A DNA stretch of 64,000 nt from Amycolatopsis keratiniphila subsp. keratiniphila (GCF_001620365.2 NZ_LQMT02000010.1:514555-578554), one strand, 5' to 3'; positions 18,230 through 26,731 are shown, numbered from the stretch's first letter. A program made the numbers and translations. Notes: a model not told the origin generated them from the letters alone.

Positions 18230-18500
18230 CTAGAGCTACGACGAGGCGCGGATGATCGCTGGCTGCGCCCGACGGGCGCCCATCCAAGCGTGACCGAGAT
18301 CGTGCGGGAGGTGATCTACGCCGTGCACGCTGAGTCGATGCACAGGTCGAGGATGTCGCTGCGCACCAAGGAACGCCTGATCCACCAGTACGTGCGGGAA
18401 CAGCACGGCGCCGGGGCGATCGAACAGGTTCCTTCCCGACGAAACCACCTACTTACACCCCTACGACGGCACCCTCCGCCGGGCTGCGCCCACCGGTCGA
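18230..18500 (+). pseudogene. Remnant of a Mu/rve-type transposase
   Basis: A stretch of about 60 residues ('HPSVTEIVREVIYAVHAES', 'LRTKERLIHQYVREQHGAG', 'VPSRR') resembles the helical DNA-binding segment that precedes the integrase core in Mu-type transposases of actinobacterial insertion sequences. The expected continuation into the DDE core is missing and the frame changes after 18440. No terminal repeats are visible. I infer a decayed insertion-sequence fragment. Confidence 0.35.
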
Positions 18501-18537
18501 TAGATGCGGGCGCGAGAATCCCGCGCCGAATGAAGAG

Positions 18538-19530
18538 TCATGGCTTCGAAGACGAGGCGTCCTCCGGCGAGATCCGGGCTCCGAGTGCCATCACCGGTAC
18601 CGGGTACCAGCCCTGCCTCAACGGACCGTGTTCGAAAAGGACGACCATCGAGGAGTCCGTGCCACCAACCCAGGCCGAGAGCAGGCGCTGTCCCTCTTTG
18701 TGTCCGGCACGATAGGTCGACTCGACAGTGCGGACTTCGATCACGCTGCCGTCCTCGAACTCGACGGTGATCACGGAGGGTTCGAACGGCCTGCCGTAAG
18801 GCCTCCGCACGGTGATCGACTTCGTAGCGCGCCAGCCCGTCTGCCGCACCACCCGATGCCTCCGTGCCCAGCCTTTCATCGCCGCCAAACTCATCGGTAT
18901 CGCGAATATCGAGACCAGCACGGCGAGAAGATGAACCGCTGCCACGGCACCGTTGAAACCGGCCGCGCCGGTGACGATGCTCGTGGCCGCCATAAGGAAG
19001 GTAAGAACCCAGAACGCGGCGAAGAAACCCGCGTTACGGCTCACGGCACGCAGCCGCAGGGTCGCCACCTCGAACGCCACACCCCCGGTTCCAGCCAGCC
19101 AGGTCGTCACCGGCGCCTGCCGGATCTGCCGCTGTTGCTTCATCGCGGCGAGCCCGGTGACCACGGCCAGCAGGGCCGACGCCGACATCAGCAACGCGTC
19201 GACGACGAACTCGGTCCCGCCCACCCAGAATCGGCCGTACCGGTTCAGGCCGGACCACAGCATCCCGCCGAAGACCACGGCACCCAGGAGCCCGCCCACG
19301 GTGGCGTAGAACAGGTGGAAGCGCCGCAGCATCACCCCGTCCACCGCACTGGAACCCACCACGGCGCCGTTCCGGGGTGGAAAACGCGAATCCCTTGAGA
19401 CGTCCCCGCCTACCCGAACCCCGACAATCCGGGAGCCGTCACGGCCGCCTAGTCCAGGCGCGGACGTCCGCTGCCCCGCGGCCCGTCTCTGCCGCCGGTT
19501 CATCGGCCTGCCCACCTGCTTCTCGGTCAT
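18538..19530 (-). CDS. Uncharacterised membrane protein
   Basis: The protein has about 330 residues. After a basic, disordered N-terminus (NRRQRRAAGQR) there are about four membrane helices ('VGGLLGAVVFGGMLW', 'FVVDALLMSASALLAVVTGL', 'FFAAFWVLTFLMAATSIV', 'VHLLAVLVSIFAIPMSLAAM'). A C-terminal soluble beta-rich part follows ('EPSVITVEFEDGSVIEVRT', 'AGHKEGQRLLSAWVGG'), reminiscent of DUF3592-like extracytoplasmic domains but not clearly assignable. ATG 19530 is chosen; a GTG at 19584 and an ATG 27 bp downstream of 19530 are alternatives, since no start has a strong ribosome site. It stands alone on the minus strand between two mobile-element remnants. Confidence 0.7.
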   Translation of the reverse strand: MTEKQVGRPMNRRQRRAAGQRTSAPGLGGRDGSRIVGVRVGGDVSRDSRFPPRNGAVVGSSAVDGVMLRRFHLFYATVGGLLGAVVFGGMLWSGLNRYGRFWVGGTEFVVDALLMSASALLAVVTGLAAMKQQRQIRQAPVTTWLAGTGGVAFEVATLRLRAVSRNAGFFAAFWVLTFLMAATSIVTGAAGFNGAVAAVHLLAVLVSIFAIPMSLAAMKGWARRHRVVRQTGWRATKSITVRRPYGRPFEPSVITVEFEDGSVIEVRTVESTYRAGHKEGQRLLSAWVGGTDSSMVVLFEHGPLRQGWYPVPVMALGARISPEDASSSKP

Positions 19531-21188
19531 ACCCGAAACACGTCCCACCTCGACCGCCAGTTGCCTCACAGAGACAAACGGCACGTCACTGCCGCGACGA
19601 AACCAACCCGGTCAGGCCGACCTCATCGGCCGGCACGTACAGCACGACCATCCACGGGCTCACCTACCTCGACGAGCACGTCATGGAACGACCCAGCACC
19701 CCTCGACCATACGGTCGAATAGCACGTCCAAGCCCGGCTATATCGCACACTCGAATATGCGCACTGCACGGTGGACGAACCCGACCTGAACGGCGCGGCT
19801 GTGTACGAAGCCGCCGACAAGCCCACTCTCGGCGGCGGCCGCTGGTACGTCCTGCCTTCGAGGGGCTGTCTGTCGAGCGGGAACTGGAGTGGGCGGACGT
19901 CCCGCTGTTCGCGTCGAACGAACCGATCACCCTCGCCGGCAGCCGCGCTCAGCGCGTCCTCCAGCGCCGCATCAATCAGTCCATCGCCGAGTACGAGGTC
20001 CTCAACACCGTCGAACAGTCCTGGGGTGGGCTGTGCACCCACGTGCGAGACGGCTGGAATATCGGCAAGCCGCCGGCTACAAGGCCAAGGGCGTCCCCCA
20101 CCCCCCACCCGAGCCCGGCGAAAGCGGAGAGGGGCAAGACCAAGTATCGGCTACAACACCATCGCGGACCGTCTCAATGCCGACCTCGAGCGCTACCCGC
20201 CGCCGACCGCGCCGCGGCGCCTGGAGCAAGAGCTCCGTAGCCGGGATCCTGCAGAACCCCAAGTACACGGGCTATCAAGTGTTCAACCGACGCGCCACCA
20301 CGTCGAAGCGAGGCAAGGTAGACGAGCCGTTCAAGTCGGTGTGGTCACCGAAGCCGGTCCACGAGCCCTTGATCGCGAAGTGGATGTTCGACGAACTCAC
20401 CAGCCGCCTCGAAGCGCGACGAGGGTCGCGCGCGGACACCCAGCCGAACGCCAACCCCAGCGCCGAACGCACCTACCTCTTCCGCGGCATGGTCTTCCAT
20501 AGCTGCGGACGGCGCATGGTTGGTGACACAAAACACAACCGGCTCTTCTACTACCTGTGCTGGCCGGGCAAGAACAACCGCGGCGGCTCCGGACCTCGCG
20601 CCGGTCTCCCGGCAGCTATCCGGCTCCGCGAGGACGAACTACTCGAAGCCGTTTCAGCTTTCTACGCCGACCGACTCTTCAGCCCCACTAGGAGAGTCAT
20701 CATTGAAGCCGATCTAGCCACTGTGGACGACAGCGCAGCTCAGGAGCGCCGGCGCGAACGTGAGCGCCTTCAACGTCACCTGGCCGATGTGGCCCGCCGA
20801 CAGGACTCGGTTCTGCGCCAGGCCCAGGACGGCGCACCGGACGACCCGTTCGCCAAGGCGCTCCGGCAGAACTACAACAAGCTGGAGGAAGACAAGTCCG
20901 CAGCGCTGGCCGCGCTCGCTCATCTCGACGCCGAGGACAAGACACAGCCGGCGAAGCCCACCTCATCAGACCTGAACCGCCTCGAAGGGCTCCCGCACCT
21001 CCAGGTCAATCTGGCCAATGCGCCTCAGGCCCTGCTACGCCAACTCTTCGAAATCACCCAGCTCACCGTGAACGTCCATGGCGCGGGTGACCAGGTGACG
21101 ATTACCATCAAACTGCCGGTCGAACAGGTACCGGACACAGCTGTAACCGCAGAAAGGATCAACGACGTGATGAGCTCCACCGAAATGC

Positions 21189-21221
21189 AAAAAGTCCCGA
21201 CCGCTACGGTCGAGACTTTTT
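21189..21221 (-). terminator. Terminator of the tRNA-Gln/tRNA-Glu transcript
   Basis: A hairpin of AAAAAGTC / GACTTTTT with an inner CGACC / GGTCG pair and a five-base loop lies 17 nt after the 3' end of tRNA-Glu. Because A- and T-runs flank it on both sides it could work in both directions. It also lies inside the 3' end of the recombinase remnant. Confidence 0.8.
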
Positions 21222-21237
21222 GGGTGGAAGCTGCGCG

Positions 21238-21310
21238 TACCCCCGATGGGATTCGAACCCACGCTACCGGCGTGAGAGGCCGGCGTCCTAGGCCGCTAGA
21301 CGACGGGGGC
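21238..21310 (-). tRNA. tRNA-Glu (anticodon CTC)
   Basis: The minus strand folds as a 73-nt tRNA: acceptor GCCCCCG with CGGGGGT (first pair G-U, as in other actinobacterial tRNA-Glu), anticodon stem GCCGG/CCGGC-like with loop containing CTC, T-loop GTTCGAATC and discriminator A. CCA is not encoded. It follows tRNA-Gln in the same direction by 130 bp. Its 3' side is overlapped by the recombinase remnant, as expected if the tRNA served as an integration site. Confidence 0.93.
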
Positions 21311-21440
21311 TAGGAACTTCTCCTTCAAGAGGAGATTTTCAGTTGTTCACCTGCTGTGTTGCTGTGGAGAAACTTACCAGACCGGGTTTCCCACCTTCGC
21401 AGGGGGGTCACTCTGTGTTTCACTCCGGAGAGTTCTCCAG

Positions 21441-21512
21441 CTGGGGTACCAGGACTCGAACCTAGACTAACTGGACCAGAACCAGTCGTGCTGCCAATTA
21501 CACCATACCCCA
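21441..21512 (-). tRNA. tRNA-Gln (anticodon CTG)
   Basis: The minus strand gives a 72-nt tRNA: acceptor TGGGGTA paired with TACCCCA, D-arm with AATTGGCAGC, anticodon loop with CTG, T-loop GTTCGAGTC and discriminator G; CCA is not encoded. The U1-A72 start is characteristic of tRNA-Gln. It is upstream of tRNA-Glu, probably in one transcript. The genome also has gatCAB in this window, so this tRNA may be charged through Glu-tRNA(Gln). Confidence 0.93.
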
Positions 21513-21563
21513 GTGAGGTACCGTTCCGATCTTGACCGGCTCGGTGCCGCACGAGAAAGAATA

Positions 21564-22388
21564 CTAGAGCACGCTGTTCCGCACCGTGAACGCGGGGGTC
21601 TCAGTAGCGCGCTGAGCGGGCACGCCGAGCTTCGCGAACTCGGAAACCAGCAGCTCAGGCAGCTCGTCGAGGCCCGAGATGGTGTGCACGCCCGCCGGGG
21701 CCCGCTCGGCGATGCCGTCCCGGTCGAGCCAGACGGCGCCCAGGCCGGCGTCGCGGGCGCCGATGGCGTCGGTGTCGAGCTTGTCGCCGACGTGGACCGC
21801 CTGCGCCGGGTCGCAGCCGAGGCCGAGGCAGACCGAGTGGAACATCGCCGGGTCGGGTTTGGCTACTCCGAGTTCACCGGCGATGGCCACGTGGTCGAAG
21901 AACCGGGCGAGACCGAGATCGGCGATCTTCTTGCGCTGATGCGCGCCCGAGGCGTTCGTGACCGCCGCGACGAGAACACCGGCGGCCCGCAACCATTCCA
22001 GACACGGGAGGACATCTTCGAACAATTGCCACGAACGAGTGAGAATTTCACGACGGCGTCTTTCGAACCCGCTGACCTGGTCTTCGTCGGCCAAAATGCC
22101 GATCTCGGCGAGGAAGCATTCGGTACGCCGGTAATGCATGGTCGCGTAATCGATTTCGCCCGCGACCACCAGCGCGACATGCTCTTCGGTGATGAGATCC
22201 CACAGCGGCCAAAGGTCGTTCCGGCCGGTGAGGGCGCCCAGGCTGAGGCGGATCGCCGCGGTGCAGTCGATCAACGTGTCATCGATGTCGAGGCACACCA
22301 ACCGTAACTCCGGGGGCTCCCACGGGGCGCCGTCCGGAGCGTCCGGCGTGGTTCGTGACGAGGTCCGGGGCACGAGAGCGAAATCCAC
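21564..22388 (-). CDS. HAD family hydrolase (probable phosphatase)
   Basis: The protein has about 274 residues with the four HAD motifs in order: DIDDTL (nucleophile and acid Asp), 'AAVTNASG' (motif II Thr), 'GVAKPDPAMF' (motif III Lys) and 'VHVGDKLDTDAIG' (motif IV). A helical cap lies between motifs I and II. It should dephosphorylate a small metabolite. The GTG at 22388 (or the TTG just before it) is the first start; no ribosome site is visible, so translation may be leaderless. It is divergent from the monooxygenase at 22840. Confidence 0.88.
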   Translation of the reverse strand: MDFALVPRTSSRTTPDAPDGAPWEPPELRLVCLDIDDTLIDCTAAIRLSLGALTGRNDLWPLWDLITEEHVALVVAGEIDYATMHYRRTECFLAEIGILADEDQVSGFERRRREILTRSWQLFEDVLPCLEWLRAAGVLVAAVTNASGAHQRKKIADLGLARFFDHVAIAGELGVAKPDPAMFHSVCLGLGCDPAQAVHVGDKLDTDAIGARDAGLGAVWLDRDGIAERAPAGVHTISGLDELPELLVSEFAKLGVPAQRATETPAFTVRNSVL

Positions 22389-22391
22389 CAA

Positions 22392-22795
22392 GTGAGGCTA
22401 GGGCACTCAACGCGATCGCGACTCTGCCGATGAGGTGATTAAGGCTGGTCTGTTCCGGCGCGGGCACTCTACTCCCAGTTGGTGAGATGACGTGTTTTAG
22501 TTACCGGTCAACGGCTAACGCGGGCGGCCGGGTGAAATACGACTCCGTCGCGCCCTGGCCGGTTCGCGGCGCGCACACCCTGTGACGGCAACGAAATCCT
22601 TACCCCGCTTCGAGTCGGGGACCGTCCACAAGGGCGTTTCCGGGATCGGCGTCCTTCCGGGACTCTTCCCGCTTCATTTTCGTCCTTTTTGGACAGTCGG
22701 TGTGGTACACGGACCGGTGAGATCCCGACCATAGCCCGAACGGCGTATCCGCCCGGATGGCGCTTGACGCACTCGTCGGCGAGGTGCATCCTGAG
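22392..22795. other. Divergent intergenic region
   Basis: About 400 bp separate the HAD gene from the monooxygenase. Both promoters should lie here. I see no supported gene, RNA or strong hairpin in this part. The notable element is the palindrome that follows at 22796-22819. Confidence 0.45.
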
Positions 22796-22819
22796 CTTAT
22801 TCAACAAGTGATGAATAAG
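22796..22819. promoter_or_regulatory. 24-bp operator-like palindrome before the monooxygenase
   Basis: CTTATTCA (22796-22803) and TGAATAAG (22812-22819) form a perfect 8-bp inverted repeat with an 8-bp spacer that contains two further matching bases on each side. It is AT-rich in a GC-rich genome and ends 20 bp before the monooxygenase ATG. This is typical of a TetR- or MarR-type operator. No regulator gene is adjacent. Confidence 0.6.
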
Positions 22820-22839
22820 GGTTCGAAGGGGTGGGACGG

Positions 22840-24075
22840 ATGAACGAACGTACGAACTGCGTGATCGTCGGCGGTGGCCCCGCGGGGATGGTCGCCGGAT
22901 TGCTGCTGGCCAGGGCCGGGGTCGAGGTCACCGTGCTGGAGAAGCACAAGGACTTCCTGAGGGACTTCCGCGGCGACACCGTGCACCCGTCGACGTTGAC
23001 GTTGCTCGACGAGCTGGGCCTCAGCGAGAAATTCCTCAGCCTGCCGCACAGCCAGATCGCCTACGCCGGCTTTCCCGCCGAGGACGGCACGATGATGCGC
23101 CTCGCCGACCTGACCAGGCTGAAGGTGGCGCATCCGTACATCGCCATGGTCCCGCAGTGGGACTTCCTGGACCTGCTCGCCGACGCCGGCGCGAAGGAGC
23201 CCACGTTCACGCTGCGGCAGAGCACCGAGATGACCGGGCTGATCTTCGAACACGGCCGGGTGAGCGGGGTCCGCTACCGCGACGCCGACGGCAAGACCGG
23301 CGAACTGCGCGCCGACCTGGTGATCGCCGCCGACGGCCGCTGGTCGCTGGCCCGTCGCGAGGCCGGGCTGATGACGAAGGACTACCCCATCCCGTTCGAC
23401 GCGTGGTGGTTCCGGATCTCGCGGCGGGACGGCGAACGCGAGGGCATGCTGACCCCGAAGATGCGGGATCGCCGTTTCGCCGTGCCGTTGCCCCGCAAGG
23501 GCTACTTCCAGATCGCGTACCTCAGCCCCAAGGGCCAGGACCTGCGCGAGAAGGGCATCGAGGCGTTCCGGGAGAACGTGGCCGCGATCCTGCCCGAGCT
23601 GGCCGACCGCGTGGACGAGCTGAAGACGACGGACGACGTCAAATTCCTCGACGTCAAGATGAACCTGCTGCGGAAGTGGCACCTCGACGGGCTGCTGTGC
23701 ATCGGTGACGCGGCGCACGCGATGTCGCCGGTCGGCGGGGTCGGGATCAACCTCGCGGTGCAGGACGCGGTCGCGGCCGCCGCCCTGCTCGCCGAACCGC
23801 TGCGCCGGGGCAGGCCGTCGGCGGCGGAGCTGGCGAAGGTCCGCAAGCGCCGTCTCGCGCCCACGATGCTGGTGCAGGGGTTGCAGCGGATGTTGCACAA
23901 GAACGTCATGGGGCCGGTCATGGCGGGCAAGCGCAACGGCCCGCCCGCGCCGATGGTGAAGCTGTTCGGCCGGTTCCCCGTGCTGTCCTACGTCCCCGCG
24001 CGGCTGCTGGGCCTGGGGCTGCGGCCCGAGCACGCCCCGGCCTTCGCGCGGCGGGCGATGGAACCGGCCGGTTAG
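22840..24075 (+). CDS. FAD-dependent monooxygenase (UbiH/PHBH-like)
   Basis: The protein has about 411 residues. It has an N-terminal FAD motif 'VIVGGGPAGMVAGLLLARAG', a 'DLVIAADGRWSLARR' DG motif near residue 165, and 'LLCIGDAAHAMSPVGGVGIN' near residue 285, which binds the FAD ribityl chain. The C-terminus is short and helical, without the thioredoxin-like domain seen in the hydroxylase at 1286. ATG 22840 is preferred to GTG 22831 because AAGGGG lies 8 nt upstream. The substrate is unknown; it stands alone with its own palindromic operator and converges with the FAH-family gene. Confidence 0.9.
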   Translation: MNERTNCVIVGGGPAGMVAGLLLARAGVEVTVLEKHKDFLRDFRGDTVHPSTLTLLDELGLSEKFLSLPHSQIAYAGFPAEDGTMMRLADLTRLKVAHPYIAMVPQWDFLDLLADAGAKEPTFTLRQSTEMTGLIFEHGRVSGVRYRDADGKTGELRADLVIAADGRWSLARREAGLMTKDYPIPFDAWWFRISRRDGEREGMLTPKMRDRRFAVPLPRKGYFQIAYLSPKGQDLREKGIEAFRENVAAILPELADRVDELKTTDDVKFLDVKMNLLRKWHLDGLLCIGDAAHAMSPVGGVGINLAVQDAVAAAALLAEPLRRGRPSAAELAKVRKRRLAPTMLVQGLQRMLHKNVMGPVMAGKRNGPPAPMVKLFGRFPVLSYVPARLLGLGLRPEHAPAFARRAMEPAG

Positions 24076-24084
24076 CGTCCGGAT

Positions 24085-24137
24085 GCTATGAACGGTCCGT
24101 TCCTTGCAAATTTTGCAAGGAACGGACCGTTCATAGC
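24085..24137. repeat. 42-nt-core palindrome, copy a (convergent gene ends)
   Basis: A perfect inverted repeat with 26-bp arms and a single central base. The core runs from AAC at 24091 to TTC at 24132, exactly 42 nt. It begins 9 bp after the monooxygenase stop and ends just before the stop of the convergent FAH gene. Forty-seven central bases (24088-24134) are identical to copy e at 37043-37089. It may terminate both transcripts. Confidence 0.85.
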
Positions 24138-24140
24138 GCG

Positions 24141-24911
24141 CTAGACGTCCTGAACCGGGTTCGTCAGCGTGCCGATGCCTTCGATGGTGATCGAGACCGA
24201 CTGGCCGTCCTCGATCGGGCCGACGCCCTCGGGCGTGCCGGTCAGGATGACGTCACCGGGCAGCAGGGTCATCACCCCGGACACGAACTCGACCAGCTCG
24301 GGGATCTTGTGCACCAGGTCCGACGTCCGGCCGTCCTGTTTCAGGACACCGTCCACCTCGGACTTGAGCGCGAGATCGGCCGCGTCGAGCGAGGTCTCGA
24401 TCCACGGGCCGAGCGGGCAGAAGGTGTCGAAACCCTTCGCCCGGCCCCACTGGCCGTCGGACTTCTGCAGGTCACGCGCGCTGACGTCGTTCGCCACGGT
24501 GTAGCCGAGGATCGCGCTCGCCGCGCGGGCGGCGGGCACGTTCTTGACCGGCTGGCCGATGACGATGGCCAGCTCGCCCTCGAAGTCGACCCGGCCGACG
24601 CCGCGCGGGCGGCGGATCGGCACGTTGGGCCCGATCACCGTGGTCGACGGCTTGATGAACAGCATCGGGTCCTGCGGGATCTCGTTGCCGAACTCGGCCG
24701 CGTGCTTGGCGTAGTTCCGGCCGACCGCGATCACCTTCGACGGAAGGATCGGCGCGAGCAGCCGGACGTCGGCGAGCGGCCAGCGCTTGCCGGTGAAGTT
24801 GGGGTTGCCGAAGGGGTGCTCGGCGATTTCCAGTACCTGGGCGTCGTCGCCGTCCCCTTCGATCGAAGCGAACGCGACACCACCGGGATGAGCAATTCGG
24901 GCTAGACGCAC
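24141..24911 (-). CDS. Fumarylacetoacetate hydrolase family protein
   Basis: The 256-residue protein has the FAH fold: 'KVIAVGRNYAKHAAEFG', the metal-binding Glu residues in 'VDFEGELAIVIG', 'GYTVANDVSARDLQ' and 'LTGTPEGVGP'. Members are 2-hydroxyhepta-2,4-diene-1,7-dioate isomerases, acylpyruvate hydrolases or oxaloacetate tautomerases. GTG 24911 gives the usual family start (RLARIAHPGG). The gene lies 19 bp downstream of cimA in the same direction and is probably in its transcript. Confidence 0.88.
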   Translation of the reverse strand: MRLARIAHPGGVAFASIEGDGDDAQVLEIAEHPFGNPNFTGKRWPLADVRLLAPILPSKVIAVGRNYAKHAAEFGNEIPQDPMLFIKPSTTVIGPNVPIRRPRGVGRVDFEGELAIVIGQPVKNVPAARAASAILGYTVANDVSARDLQKSDGQWGRAKGFDTFCPLGPWIETSLDAADLALKSEVDGVLKQDGRTSDLVHKIPELVEFVSGVMTLLPGDVILTGTPEGVGPIEDGQSVSITIEGIGTLTNPVQDV

Positions 24912-24930
24912 TCCCCCACTGTACGACTCC

Positions 24931-26556
24931 TCACGCCGACGCCTCCCTGAGGGACTTGTGCACGAGCGCGTCGCACAGCGCCAGCCAGCTCGCCTCGACG
25001 ATGTTCCCGTGCACGCCGACGGTGGTCCACTCGCGCTCGCCGTCGCTGGTCTCGACGAGCACGCGGGTGACGGCGTCGGTGCCCGGATGGCCGGGCAGGA
25101 TCCGCACCTTGTAGTCGGCCAGCTCCACACTGTCCAACCAGGACAGATGCGGGCTGAGCGCCTCGCGCAGGGCGGCGTCGAGCGCGTGCACGGGGCCGTT
25201 GCCCTCGGCGGTCGCGATCACGCGCTGCCCGGCGACGTGCACCTTGACCGTCGCTTCGGAGACGACCTCGCCGTCGGACCGGTGGTCCAGGACGACGCGG
25301 TACGACTCCAGTTCGAACGGCGGTTCGTCGAGGACGTCGCTCTGCGGGCCGTCGACCTCCCGCCGCAGCAGCAGTTCCAGTGAAGCGTCCGCGGCTTCGA
25401 AGGACCAGCCTTCGGATTCGAGGCGTTTCACCTTCTTGACGGCGCTCGTCAGCGCATCGGGCTGGCCGGCAAGGTCGACCCCGAGCTCACGTCCCTTGAG
25501 CTCCAGGCTGGCCCTGCCGGCCATCTCGGTAACCAGTACCCGCATGTCGTTGCCGACCGAAGCTGGATCGATGTGGTTGTACAGCAACGGATCCACCTTG
25601 ATCGCGCTCGCGTGCAGTCCCGCCTTGTGGGCGAAGGCCGACGCCCCTACGTAAGCCTGGTGGGTGTAGGGGGCGATGTTCGCGATTTCGGCAAGGGCAT
25701 GGGAGACCCGGGTGAGCTCGGCGGCGCCTCCGGTCGGGAGGACCTCCATGCCGAGCTTGGTCACCAAGTTCCCTGTCACGGCGAAAAGATCGGCGTTACC
25801 CGCCCGTTCGCCGTAACCATTGGCGGTGCACTGGACGTGCGTCACGCCGGCCTGCACGGCGGCGACGGAATTCGCCACCGCGCAGGAAGTGTCGTCCTGA
25901 CAATGGATTCCGAGCCGGAATCCGGTCCTTTCCTTGACCTCGCGGACGGTTTCCGCGAGGCCGAGTGGCAGCCGGCCGCCATTGGTGTCGCACAGCACTG
26001 CGACGTCGGCGCCCGCGTTCACTCCCGCGTCGAGCACCTTCAGGGCGGTGTCCGGAGAGAACGCGTAGCCGTCGAAAAAGTGTTCCGCGTCGAGGAAGAC
26101 GCGACGTCCTTCGCCGACGAGGAACGCGACGGTGTCGCGCACCATCTCACACGCCTCGTCGACGTCGACCCGCAGCGCGCGTTCGATGTGCCGCAGATCC
26201 GACTTGGCCACGAGCGTGACCACCGGCGCCTGGGAATCGAGCAGCGCACGCACCTGCTGATCCTGCTCGGCCCTGGTGCCCACCTTCCGCGTCGCGCCGA
26301 AAGCGACGAGCGCGGCGTGACGCAGTTTCAGCTCGCCCGAAGCGGCGCGGGCGAAGAATTCCGTGTCCTTGGGCAGCGCGCCCGGCCACCCGCCTTCGAT
26401 GAACCCGACCCCGAGATCGTCGAGCAGCCTCGCCACCGCCAGTTTGTCCGTGACGGAGTAGGAGATCCCCTCGCGCTGCGCGCCGTCGCGCAACGTCGTG
26501 TCGTACAGATGGAAGGCGTCGCCGAGTGGCGTATCGGCGGGCTCCTTGCGGGTCAC
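24931..26556 (-). CDS. cimA: (R)-citramalate synthase
   Basis: The 541-residue enzyme belongs to the HMGL-like LeuA/CimA family: 'LYDTTLRDGAQREGISYSV' at residue 18 carries the catalytic Arg-Asp of the TIM barrel, 'GLHASAIKVDP' is in the linker region, and the C-terminal regulatory domain ends at 'LCDALVHKSL'. It condenses acetyl-CoA with pyruvate to citramalate, giving 2-oxobutyrate for isoleucine without threonine. Supporting this, its leader peptide contains three consecutive Ile codons. GTG 26556 has GAGGAGAT upstream. leuB, the next gene upstream, also acts in this route. A simple 2-isopropylmalate synthase role is less likely. Confidence 0.9.
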   Translation of the reverse strand: MTRKEPADTPLGDAFHLYDTTLRDGAQREGISYSVTDKLAVARLLDDLGVGFIEGGWPGALPKDTEFFARAASGELKLRHAALVAFGATRKVGTRAEQDQQVRALLDSQAPVVTLVAKSDLRHIERALRVDVDEACEMVRDTVAFLVGEGRRVFLDAEHFFDGYAFSPDTALKVLDAGVNAGADVAVLCDTNGGRLPLGLAETVREVKERTGFRLGIHCQDDTSCAVANSVAAVQAGVTHVQCTANGYGERAGNADLFAVTGNLVTKLGMEVLPTGGAAELTRVSHALAEIANIAPYTHQAYVGASAFAHKAGLHASAIKVDPLLYNHIDPASVGNDMRVLVTEMAGRASLELKGRELGVDLAGQPDALTSAVKKVKRLESEGWSFEAADASLELLLRREVDGPQSDVLDEPPFELESYRVVLDHRSDGEVVSEATVKVHVAGQRVIATAEGNGPVHALDAALREALSPHLSWLDSVELADYKVRILPGHPGTDAVTRVLVETSDGEREWTTVGVHGNIVEASWLALCDALVHKSLREASA

Positions 26557-26597
26557 GGGAATCTCCTCGTGGTGGCGGCAAAACGTGTTCAGGCAAC

Positions 26598-26628
26598 AAA
26601 AAAACCTCCCGCATGGGTGCGAGAGGTT
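26598..26628 (-). terminator. Attenuator hairpin upstream of cimA
   Basis: On the minus strand AACCTC-CGC / GCG-GAGGTT forms a stem with one mismatch and a six-base loop, followed by seven U. It lies 41 nt before the cimA start and 26 nt after the leader peptide stop. This is the arrangement of a ribosome-mediated attenuator. Confidence 0.8.
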
Positions 26629-26654
26629 GCGCGCCGGGGGCTCTTGTGGAGCTG

Positions 26655-26696
26655 TTATCCGGCGTGCTCGGCGATAATGATGGTGCAGGAGGTCAC
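26655..26696 (-). CDS. Leader peptide of the cimA attenuator (Ile-Ile-Ile)
   Basis: GTG at 26696 opens a 13-codon frame, MTSCTIIIAEHAG, ending in TAA at 26655-26657. The three Ile codons in a row, followed 26 nt later by a Rho-independent hairpin and then cimA, are the classical design by which slow translation at scarce isoleucine prevents termination. No Shine-Dalgarno site is visible; the promoter position suggests a leaderless transcript that starts at or near the GTG. Confidence 0.7.
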   Translation of the reverse strand: MTSCTIIIAEHAG

Positions 26697-26702
26697 GGAC
26701 GC

Positions 26703-26731
26703 ATCATGGCACACGCTCTTCCCCTCGTCCA
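26703..26731 (-). promoter_or_regulatory. Putative promoter of the cimA leader
   Basis: On the minus strand TGGACG (26726-26731) and CATGAT (26703-26708) are spaced by 17 bp, and the -10 element lies 6 nt before the leader GTG. The match to the vegetative consensus is moderate, but the position mirrors the ilvB leader promoter. Confidence 0.5.

Larger units (their letters stand above)
19857..21313 (+). pseudogene. Decayed large serine recombinase
   Basis: Recombinase-family sequence is spread over three frames: 'FEGLSVERELEWADVPLF' to 'RDGWNIGKPP' in one, 'GYKAKGVPHP' in a second, 'AKAERGKTK' in the first again, 'IGYNTIADRLNADLERYPPP' in a third, then 'GAWSKSSVAGILQNPKYTGY' onwards continuous in the second. 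At least four shifts and an internal deletion are needed. The continuous part contains a zinc-ribbon-like region ('FHSCGRRMV', 'YYLCWPG') and a coiled coil, as in large serine recombinases. The N-terminal catalytic domain with its Ser is missing. The last 40 codons run through the tRNA-Glu terminator and the tRNA itself. It marks a dead integrative element. Confidence 0.8.

Noticed and set aside
22508-22807. Minus-strand frame whose translation resembles that of a tRNA region
   Set aside because: I looked for acceptor and T-arm pairing and found no GTTCRA T-loop or acceptor stem, so no tRNA can be called.
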